This document shows, piece by piece, positions 41,069-47,780 of a stretch of 47,780 nt of DNA; positions within the stretch are counted from its first letter, which is position 1, and every line of letters begins with the position of its first letter. This stretch comes from an uncultured Prevotellaceae bacterium. GTDB taxonomy: Bacteria > Bacteroidota > Bacteroidia > Bacteroidales > Bacteroidaceae. Under the pieces are notes generated by a model. That model worked only from the letters and a program-made list of their open reading frames with translations, was not told the origin of the DNA and made no database searches. Both the position numbers and the translations under genes were made by a program. The DNA lies in the NCBI GenBank assembly GCA_902783625.1, contig CACZRN010000081.1:1-47780 (forward strand), read 5' to 3'.

Positions 41069-43543
41069 TTACTTTGGATTAATAGTTTCCGAGATATTGA
41101 CCTTTACAGGTCCTACTAATCCTGCCGGCTGTAAGGGAGAGTCTTTGTGGAAATAGTTCCAAATGGTGAACGTCTTGCGGTTTTTCTGCGGGCGCTCACC
41201 ATTTTTCAAAAACCACTCGGGCAGCACCTTGAGTCCCCATCCCTTTTCAGGTCCACGGTCGTAGCCTACCTCAAAGTCGGGTTCCCACTGCTCATCGCCT
41301 ATCATGCGGTTGGCCCAGTTGTTTGTCACCGCAATCGTGATGATGTTCTTGCCGCGATGCACAAAGTCGGTGATATCGGCTTTATATGGCGGATACCACA
41401 ACACTCCCACTTTTTTCCCGTTCACACTGAGCTCGGCGATATCGTTGAGTGTGCCAAAGTCGATGGTCACACGGCGATTCTTCCTCACTTCATCCTTGGC
41501 TAGGGTGATGGTCTTCGTATATACAGCAGTGCCCGAGAAGTATTTCAGCCGGTCGTCGGAGGAGAGGCTGAAGTCAGACAGCGAGAATGATGGTATAGAG
41601 AACTTGCTGTCGAGTTTCGGGCTGAAGACGACGTCCCACGGTCCGTCAACCTCTCGCGTGGTGGTGCGGAGTGTGCCAAAGGTGTGGTCCTTCTTGTATT
41701 TAGTCTTTGTATGAGGGATGACTACAAATTTCGCATTGCCTGGAGAGAGGATAATGTTTAGCTTTCCGTCGGCGTTGATAGCGAGTCGGGATATTTCAGT
41801 TATTTTTCCTGTGTATGGATCCCAGAGCTCGGGTGAAAGTTGAGAGTTGAAAGTTGAAAGGTGAGAGGTGAAAGGTGAAAGTTGAGAGTTGAAAGTTGAA
41901 AGGTGAGAGTTATCGTCATCATAAACATCTATTGTTTTTGTCTTCACGACAGTGTCTTGGTTGACGACGAAGTATATGTCGGCATCGGCTGTCTTCCGGT
42001 GCAGGCAGTCTTTTGTATGTTCCTTGAGAGTGCCCTGCCGCAGCATCATCTGACACCGTGACAGATATGTGAAGAATGCCTTACCTGGTTCAAACCATGT
42101 CTGATGTCGACTGAAATGTGTGCCCCACCATCCCATTCCCATGCCAGGCTGATAGCGGTCGTCGAAGGGTTGGTGCACCCAGTGATGAAGGAACAGCAGG
42201 TTGACTCCCGACACGAAAGCGCCATCGGCAGAGTGTTTGAGAAATGCGGGGTCTTCGGTGTACCTGCTCCTATCGGGCATCCCTGTGAATGCCTCGGCAC
42301 CGATGATATTCTTCCCTGAAGCAATGGCAGGGTCAACGATATATCCCGGCACTTGTCCGTTGCCGCCAGTCCAGAATTCACTCATCGGCAGGTCGGGTAT
42401 CTGAGCACATTCCGAAGTGTTGAATGGTCCCCAATATGGTTCCCAATACATCTGCAGCCCTGCCTCGTGGATTTTCTCCAGAGCAGGTTTCCAGCCGTTG
42501 TCGATAAACATCCGGCTTATCGTCTCTTCTTGGTGTTTCTTAAATATACCGATGCTTTTATTGTCGCCAGTGACATCATTTCTCACCATTGCCTCCAGAG
42601 GGTCGTAGCCATGCATGGCGATGAACTTCTCGCGGAAGCCGTCGGTCCAGTCTTGACCGCCTGCCTCGTAACTATCCACAAGGATATGAGTGAACGATTT
42701 GCCTATGTATGGCTTCAGATGCTGCACGAGTGGCTGCAGCATCTGGTCCCAGTGGTAGTTCGTGACATTGAGATTCATCTTGTCAGCCTCGAGAGCCTTA
42801 CCTATAAGGTCGTCGGGCAGAGGATGCGGAGTGGACATAGTGGGTGCATGCCCGATGCGATAGATGCGCCACTGTCCCTCAGGAGCATCCCAGCTGAGAA
42901 GTCCGTTGGAGTTCATCATCGGAGTCAAATCTTTCACCTCGTTATCGTTGCCAACTTTAACTGCCATTACAGCAACGTCTTTGTAATATGTTGCCTGACG
43001 TTTTCGCCCGCTATAGTCGGTGAATATGGGGTACTCCGGCTGCGGCAGCGTCAACGACAGATGGCTGCCGCCCTCAACATCGGTCTTACTCATCACCACC
43101 TTCTGCATACACATCTCCTCGGTTATCCACGGCCCGCCAGTGGTGCTGTATCCAGGGGTGTTATGCAAGCCAATCTTCATTCCCAGCCGCTCTGCCTCCT
43201 GTGCTGCAAAAGTGAGAGCATCCCAATATGCCTGACTGCGGTAGGTCTGCTCGGGCCATGGATTGTTGTCTATCGGATAGTGACTCTCTTGCACAGCCGA
43301 GGTGATATTGAATATCGTTGCCCCTGCTATGCCGCTCTGCCTCATTGCCTCAAGGTCTTTGCGAATACCTTCTTTCGAGAAGTTGCTACCCATCCAGTGC
43401 CACCACACATACGGTCCGTATTCTATAGGTGGCTGGGCGAACATCTTGGCAAGGGCTGCGGTGCCCGTCTTACCATTACCGGCGATACTGGTGACACAAA
43501 CAAGCATCAGCGCCAGCATCAATGTTGTACGATATCGGTTCAT
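41069..43543 (-). CDS. GH106-like alpha-L-rhamnosidase
   Basis: The 824-residue protein starts at MNRYRTTLML with a signal peptide. It shows the GH106 pattern: PPIEYGPYVWWHWMGSNFS near residue 40, LEAMRQSGIAGATIFN, and LGMKIGLHNTPGYSTTGGPW. A TIM-barrel region contains ILVDSYEAGGQDW and MYWEPYWGPFN, and a C-terminal jelly-roll sugar-binding domain includes YTKTITLAKDEV and VSVNGKKVGVLWYPPY-like sequence. GH106 enzymes remove L-rhamnose from pectins and related glycans. A low-complexity insert HLSTFNSQLSP, present twice, interrupts the linker near residue 560. The upstream in-frame ATG at 43618 adds no signal and is rejected. Confidence 0.83.
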   Translation of the reverse strand: MNRYRTTLMLALMLVCVTSIAGNGKTGTAALAKMFAQPPIEYGPYVWWHWMGSNFSKEGIRKDLEAMRQSGIAGATIFNITSAVQESHYPIDNNPWPEQTYRSQAYWDALTFAAQEAERLGMKIGLHNTPGYSTTGGPWITEEMCMQKVVMSKTDVEGGSHLSLTLPQPEYPIFTDYSGRKRQATYYKDVAVMAVKVGNDNEVKDLTPMMNSNGLLSWDAPEGQWRIYRIGHAPTMSTPHPLPDDLIGKALEADKMNLNVTNYHWDQMLQPLVQHLKPYIGKSFTHILVDSYEAGGQDWTDGFREKFIAMHGYDPLEAMVRNDVTGDNKSIGIFKKHQEETISRMFIDNGWKPALEKIHEAGLQMYWEPYWGPFNTSECAQIPDLPMSEFWTGGNGQVPGYIVDPAIASGKNIIGAEAFTGMPDRSRYTEDPAFLKHSADGAFVSGVNLLFLHHWVHQPFDDRYQPGMGMGWWGTHFSRHQTWFEPGKAFFTYLSRCQMMLRQGTLKEHTKDCLHRKTADADIYFVVNQDTVVKTKTIDVYDDDNSHLSTFNSQLSPFTSHLSTFNSQLSPELWDPYTGKITEISRLAINADGKLNIILSPGNAKFVVIPHTKTKYKKDHTFGTLRTTTREVDGPWDVVFSPKLDSKFSIPSFSLSDFSLSSDDRLKYFSGTAVYTKTITLAKDEVRKNRRVTIDFGTLNDIAELSVNGKKVGVLWYPPYKADITDFVHRGKNIITIAVTNNWANRMIGDEQWEPDFEVGYDRGPEKGWGLKVLPEWFLKNGERPQKNRKTFTIWNYFHKDSPLQPAGLVGPVKVNISETINPK
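41833..41909. repeat. In-frame heptamer-type repeat inside the GH106 gene
   Basis: A 35-base sequence (41833-41867) is repeated exactly at 41875-41909. Each is built from GTTGAAA/GTTGAGA/GGTGAAA units. The 42-base offset is 14 codons, so the frame is kept and HLSTFNSQLSP appears twice. Reverse-complement words (CAACTTTCA) recur between genes near 24399. Confidence 0.92.
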
Positions 43544-43588
43544 ATAGCTATTATTAGTAGTTGTTGATAACAGTGTATTTTTCGTTGG

Positions 43589-43619
43589 CGAAATTAGTAA
43601 AAAAAGATAACAATGCAAA
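43589..43619 (-). promoter_or_regulatory. Promoter of the GH106 gene
   Basis: On the minus strand TTTG (43616-43619), a 19-base spacer and TAATTTCG (43589-43596) form a near-consensus promoter with the TTCG variant. It lies 46 bases before the chosen ATG. Confidence 0.6.
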
Positions 43620-43759
43620 GCATAGCCTCATTTTTCTTTGTCACCAGCGGACAGACAATCGCCACGCGAGCTGCACTGAATAAAAAAACAATGCCATGCA
43701 GAGGGCTTAAAAAAAGTTATTTTTCACATCCGTATGCACATTATATAGAATAAAAGCAC

Positions 43760-43767
43760 TAACTTCG
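43760..43767 (+). promoter_or_regulatory. Possible -7 box of the rseP gene
   Basis: TAACTTCG lies 29 bases before the ATG, with the same TTCG variant as the divergent GH106 promoter. No -33 TTTG is evident. Confidence 0.4.
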
Positions 43768-43795
43768 CCGAATAATTTGAAAAAACATATACACG

Positions 43796-45187
43796 ATGGA
43801 AATATTTCTTATCCGACTTTTACAATTTCTATTGGCTATCAGCCTGTTGGTTCTTCTCCACGAAGGTGGTCACTTTTTCTTTGCCAAGCTGTTCGGCGTA
43901 AGGGTCGACAAATTCTACATGTTCTTCGACCCCAGCATCGGCAAGTGGGATGGCAGCATTTTCAAGTTTAAGCCCAAGGGTTCCCACACTCAGTATGGCA
44001 TGGGATGGCTTCCGCTGGGAGGATACTGCAAGATAGCCGGAATGATCGACGAGAGTTTCGACACCGAGCAGATGGCGCAGCCTATGCAGCAATGGGAGTT
44101 CAGAGCAAAACCCGCATGGCAGAGGTTGCTGATAATGATCGGCGGCGTGACGGTGAACTTCCTTCTGGCGCTGCTCATCTATTCGATGTGCCTCTTCCAC
44201 TGGGGCGACGACTATGTTGCAGCAAAAGACATGACGCTGGGAATGAAGTTTAACAGCGAGGCAAAGGCACTCGGATTCGAAGACGGCGACATACTGTTGG
44301 CTACCGACCGCGGCGAGTTTAAAGACTTCAGTGCCGACATGTACCGCGACCTGTCGCGTGCAAAGAGTGTGACACTTCTCCGTGACGGGAAAGAAACGAC
44401 GCTCACCCTGCCTGGCGATCTCGACTATCTTAACATGCTCAAGAGTCAGCCGCAGTTTGTGAGGCCGCTGATTCCTGCCAAGATAGACAGTGTACTGCCG
44501 CAGTCGATTGCCGAGGGCATCGGACTTAAAGCAGGGGATGTGATAAAGGGAGTTGACGGTAAGGATGTAGACAGCTATAATGAGTTTATCAACGAGTTGG
44601 GACGCCATCAGGATATGCTCAGCCAAGCCTCAACGGCTGCCGACTCAACCGAGGCAATGACGCTGCAAGTTGCGTTCTGCCATGATGGCGACACGGTGTG
44701 CCAGACCGCCACGGCAAAACTCGACGAAAACATGCAACTCGGATTCATGGTGAAAAGCGTGGCTGGAATATACGACACCACTCACGTGCCATACGGATTT
44801 TTCGAGAGTTTCCCTGCGGGGATAAAATACGGTTGCAACGTGCTATCGGGCTATGTGCGCGACCTTAAATATGTGTTCACTGCCGAGGGAGCGAAATCGC
44901 TCGGCGGATTTGGAGCGATAGGCAGTTTATTCCCGCCAATGTGGGACTGGCACATGTTCTGGCTCATGACGGCATTCCTGAGCATAATACTCGCATTCAT
45001 GAACATACTGCCCATACCTGCTCTCGACGGCGGACACGTGCTGTTCCTCATCTACGAGATGATAACAGGCCGCCAGCCAAGCGAGAAATTCATGATTGCT
45101 GCCGAGTATGTGGGCATGGGAATTCTAATTCTGCTCATGGTGGTGGCTAATCTGAACGATATCCTCAGATGGATAGGAGTGATGTAA
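43796..45187 (+). CDS. rseP: RseP-type site-2 metalloprotease
   Basis: The 463-residue inner-membrane M50 protease has the zinc motif HEGGH (His 22, Glu 23, His 26) in the first membrane span. A hydrophobic span lies near residue 120 (GGVTVNFLLALLIYSM). PDZ-like segments in the periplasmic middle include DSVLPQSIAEGIGLKAGDVI. The C-terminal NILPIPALDGGH supplies the third zinc ligand. It would cleave membrane-bound regulators, typically anti-sigma factors, after a first cut by another protease. The gene lies 28 bases ahead of a small exported protein gene and likely shares its transcript. Confidence 0.94.
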   Translation: MEIFLIRLLQFLLAISLLVLLHEGGHFFFAKLFGVRVDKFYMFFDPSIGKWDGSIFKFKPKGSHTQYGMGWLPLGGYCKIAGMIDESFDTEQMAQPMQQWEFRAKPAWQRLLIMIGGVTVNFLLALLIYSMCLFHWGDDYVAAKDMTLGMKFNSEAKALGFEDGDILLATDRGEFKDFSADMYRDLSRAKSVTLLRDGKETTLTLPGDLDYLNMLKSQPQFVRPLIPAKIDSVLPQSIAEGIGLKAGDVIKGVDGKDVDSYNEFINELGRHQDMLSQASTAADSTEAMTLQVAFCHDGDTVCQTATAKLDENMQLGFMVKSVAGIYDTTHVPYGFFESFPAGIKYGCNVLSGYVRDLKYVFTAEGAKSLGGFGAIGSLFPPMWDWHMFWLMTAFLSIILAFMNILPIPALDGGHVLFLIYEMITGRQPSEKFMIAAEYVGMGILILLMVVANLNDILRWIGVM

Positions 45188-45214
45188 CGTTAAACCGAAG
45201 CCGACTGCTATAAG

Positions 45215-45955
45215 ATGAAGAGATTATTGTTTATTGCCTTGATGCTCTTGACTCTGTCGATGAGCACGGTCGTGAAAGCCCAGCAAGAGAAGTTCACATA
45301 CTATCTGTTGCCGACAAAAGACGAGGGGCCATGGGAATGTAAATACTACTTCCTCAACTACAACGACGATATCGCCATTGCCGACGAAGGACAATGGTAT
45401 GCCGAAGATGCCGACGAGACAGAATGGATGAGCGGCGTGGGGCCATTCAGCAACAGCGACGATCAGTTCCTCGTCACACGATGGCCAAGTGGGGTAAGAC
45501 CAATCCTCGTGAGACGACACTTCACCCTCAACGAGCAATTCGTTGCCGCGATAGCCGATGGTGTGGTTAGGCTTCACTGCAGCTATGATGAGAATCCACG
45601 AGTGTGGCTCAATGGCACATTGATATGGGAGAAGACAGGCTGGAACGACAATAGTTATTTCAAGCAACGACTATCAAAAGACTTCCGCCAACTGATGCAT
45701 GTGGGGGATAATGTGCTCGCCGTGTCTTTGCAACAAGGACAAGGTGGAGGACATATCGACTACGGACTGGAACTCGAAACGACAACAGACCTCACTGGCA
45801 TAAAGGATATTTACAACGGAGAGTCAAACGGAAATGAGAAAGCTGAAGTCTATGACTTGCAAGGGCGGAGAGTATCAACCGCCAACTCTCAACTCACTTC
45901 CCTCCGCAAGGGTGTTTATATCGTCAACGGCAAGAAATATGTCGTCGGCAAATAA
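45215..45955 (+). CDS. Exported protein with sugar-binding-like domain and Por-type tail
   Basis: The 246-residue protein has a signal peptide (to about residue 22). A beta-rich domain has GH2-like jelly-roll features (LVRRHFTLNEQF, VRLHCSYDENPRVWLNGTLI, VGDNVLAVSLQQG). The C-terminal tail is VYDLQGRRVST with LRKGVYIVNGKKYVV, typical of exported Bacteroidetes proteins and possibly a secretion signal. It resembles a stand-alone non-catalytic carbohydrate-binding module. The tail contains CCAACTCTCAACTCACTTCC, a scrap of the repeat found in the GH106 gene. Confidence 0.75.
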   Translation: MKRLLFIALMLLTLSMSTVVKAQQEKFTYYLLPTKDEGPWECKYYFLNYNDDIAIADEGQWYAEDADETEWMSGVGPFSNSDDQFLVTRWPSGVRPILVRRHFTLNEQFVAAIADGVVRLHCSYDENPRVWLNGTLIWEKTGWNDNSYFKQRLSKDFRQLMHVGDNVLAVSLQQGQGGGHIDYGLELETTTDLTGIKDIYNGESNGNEKAEVYDLQGRRVSTANSQLTSLRKGVYIVNGKKYVVGK

Positions 45956-45999
45956 TAGTGTTTTCAGAACTTGACAAAAACAAATAAAGTATAATAAAA

Positions 46000-47780
46000 A
46001 TGATGACATTTTACAACAAAGGCATCAAAGCTTTGCTGTTGATGACGGCATTATTGTTTGCAAACCAGTCAGTTACTGCTGCCGACGACATCAGTGTAGT
46101 CTCAACCCCCAACATCGGCACAACAGCCCACTACACCGCTTTCCGTGCTCCACTTGTTCAGGCACCACTCCTAAAACTGCCAGTGGGCAGCGTCAGGCCA
46201 CAGGGATGGCTGCGAGAAATGCTTGTACGTCAGGCAAATGGACTATGCGGACAGCTCGGCACAGTGAGCGCATGGCTCGACAAAACAGGCAACCAATGGA
46301 TGTCGGACACCGGCACTCACGGATGGGAAGAGGTGCCATACTGGCTCCGCGGATATTGCTCACTCGCATATATACTCGACAATAAATTGATGATTGGCGA
46401 GGCACGGCGATGGTTCTCGGCTGTGCTGCGCAATGTGAAAGAAGACGGATTCATCGGACCACGAAACACTTCGGGTGGAAAACCCGAGATATGGGCGCAG
46501 ATGATAATGCTGTGGGCGTTGCAGACATACTACGAATACAGCGGCAACGAAAGTGTTCTCACTGCGATGACCAACTTCTTCAAATGGGAAATGTCGCTCG
46601 ACGACAGCCAATTCCTAGAAGACTATTGGGAGCATCAGCGCGGTGGCGACAACCTGTGGAGCTTGCTGTGGCTCTACAACCACACCGGCGACGACACCTT
46701 GCTGCCTCTTGCCGACAAGCTACATAGAAACACTGCCGACTGGACACAGGCCGACAAGCTACCAAACTATCACGGCGTGAATGTGGCACAGGGATTCCGC
46801 GAGCCGGCAACATACTACATGTACACTCACAACGCCGATCATCTGGCAGCCACAGAGAACAACTATCAGCTCATGCGCAAGCAATATGGGCAGATGCCTG
46901 GAGGCATGTATGCCGCCGACGAGAATGCACGCGAGGGATATTTCGACCCACGTCAGGGAGCAGAGACATGTGCCTTAGTGGAGCAGATGGCAAGCGACGA
47001 GCTGCTACTGTCGTTCACCGGCGACCCCCTCTGGGCCGACCGTCTCGAGGATGTTGCCTTCAACACCCTTCCCGCAGCATTCACCCCCGACATGAGGGCA
47101 CTGCGTTATCTCACCTCACCGAACATGGCTATCAGCGATGAGAAACTCCACGGCCCCAGCATCGACAACAACCTGCGCGGTATGCTATCGATGAGCCCGT
47201 TCAGTTCGCGTTGCTGTCAGCACAACCACGGCATGGGATGGCCCTACCTTACTGAGCACCTCACCATGGCCACCACCGACGGCGGACTGGCATGTGTGGT
47301 GTATCTCGAGAACGAGACAAAGGCCCTTGTGGGCAGCACACCGCAGGAAGTAACGCTCACCACAACGACACACTATCCATTCGATGAGACAGTGGAGATA
47401 ACCGTAGCCACTGGTGGCAACGATGTGACGTTCCCTCTCTACCTGCGCATACCGTCATGGGCAAAGGGTGCCACGCTCTCCTTGCCCGGCACTGAGAGTT
47501 TCACACCCGATGCCACCAACTGCTATGTGCGCATCGAGCGCCAATGGAGCGACGGCGACAAGGTGCGCCTCACGCTGCCTATGACCGTCACAACACGACA
47601 GTGGATGCAGAACAAAGGCAGTCTGAGCGTCGACTACGGACCTCTCACACTGTCGCTGCTCATCGGTGAAGAGGCTGAAGAGCACGACAGCCGCGACCAT
47701 GCCTTCGTGCAAGACGACTCACACTGGCAGGAGGGTGTCGACGCATCGCTGTGGCCATGCTACGTCTATAAGGCTACAAC
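46000..47780 (+). CDS. GH127/DUF1680 family protein, cut by window end
   Basis: From ATG at 46000 (or 46003) the frame stays open for 593 codons to the window edge. A signal peptide (MMTFYNKGIKALLLMTALLF and on to about residue 30) precedes LLKLPVGSVRPQGWLREML, a helical barrel, and PRQGAETCALVEQM with SSRCCQHNHGMGWPYL near residue 405. The E-x-C and Cys-Cys motifs match the zinc and nucleophile sites of GH127 enzymes, but the rest is only distantly like the copy at 8821-10701. It may belong to a different subfamily with another substrate. It lies 44 bases after the small exported protein gene. The 3' end is outside the window. Confidence 0.8.
   Translation, partial: MMTFYNKGIKALLLMTALLFANQSVTAADDISVVSTPNIGTTAHYTAFRAPLVQAPLLKLPVGSVRPQGWLREMLVRQANGLCGQLGTVSAWLDKTGNQWMSDTGTHGWEEVPYWLRGYCSLAYILDNKLMIGEARRWFSAVLRNVKEDGFIGPRNTSGGKPEIWAQMIMLWALQTYYEYSGNESVLTAMTNFFKWEMSLDDSQFLEDYWEHQRGGDNLWSLLWLYNHTGDDTLLPLADKLHRNTADWTQADKLPNYHGVNVAQGFREPATYYMYTHNADHLAATENNYQLMRKQYGQMPGGMYAADENAREGYFDPRQGAETCALVEQMASDELLLSFTGDPLWADRLEDVAFNTLPAAFTPDMRALRYLTSPNMAISDEKLHGPSIDNNLRGMLSMSPFSSRCCQHNHGMGWPYLTEHLTMATTDGGLACVVYLENETKALVGSTPQEVTLTTTTHYPFDETVEITVATGGNDVTFPLYLRIPSWAKGATLSLPGTESFTPDATNCYVRIERQWSDGDKVRLTLPMTVTTRQWMQNKGSLSVDYGPLTLSLLIGEEAEEHDSRDHAFVQDDSHWQEGVDASLWPCYVYKAT

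Overview
The window looks like a chromosomal stretch from a gut or rumen member of the Bacteroidales, most likely Prevotella in the broad sense. Reasons: several intergenic regions carry the Bacteroidetes promoter pattern TTTG-N19-21-TAnnTTTG; start sites have no clear Shine-Dalgarno sequence; exported glycan-degrading enzymes are abundant; several exported proteins end in 'LPKGVYV..GKK'-type tails; and there is an outer-membrane TonB-dependent receptor. This placement is inference. No rRNA or other species marker is present.

Layout. 1-5551: a five-gene hexuronate operon (kdgK, an SDR likely acting as fructuronate/mannonate oxidoreductase, uxuA, eda, uxaC) ending at a strong terminator. It would turn galacturonate and glucuronate into pyruvate and glyceraldehyde-3-phosphate. 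5597-12855: an exported aldose 1-epimerase, a small membrane protein, a BASS-family transporter, a GH127 enzyme and two overlapping glycosyltransferases. 12856-13698: a gene-free stretch with a mobile-looking palindromic repeat and a candidate ~195-nt small RNA with its own promoter and terminator. 13699-23598: mostly housekeeping genes (PD-(D/E)XK nuclease, ECF sigma factor plus membrane protein, greA with an iron-type alcohol dehydrogenase, AGCS symporter, comM-like ATPase, a redoxin-like lipoprotein without its CXXC, a TPR/OmpA-like lipoprotein). 23666-25017: tRNA-Leu(UAA) with a tandemly duplicated promoter region, a gene remnant and several dispersed repeats.

25037-26173: a PD40/TolB-like exported protein. 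26203-39267: a seven-gene minus-strand cluster (GH43, TonB-dependent receptor, an unknown exported 668-aa protein, a double-GH43 protein, a Gfo/Idh/MocA oxidoreductase, an FG-GAP propeller protein and an SGNH hydrolase). It resembles a polysaccharide utilisation locus but has no SusD. 39515-47780: a PafA-like alkaline phosphatase, a GH106-type alpha-L-rhamnosidase, an RseP-type protease, a small exported beta-rich protein and a second GH127/DUF1680 protein cut by the window end.

Taken together, the enzymes suggest use of arabinose- and rhamnose-decorated pectins: GH127, GH43 and GH106 would release side-chain sugars while the uronate operon burns the backbone acid. The substrate is inferred from family membership only. 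The most unusual features are non-coding: a family of elements bracketed by an 18-bp NheI-type palindrome, a dispersed promoter-bearing repeat shared by the tRNA-Leu region and a protein gene, and simple-sequence repeats found both between genes and in frame inside two exported proteins.
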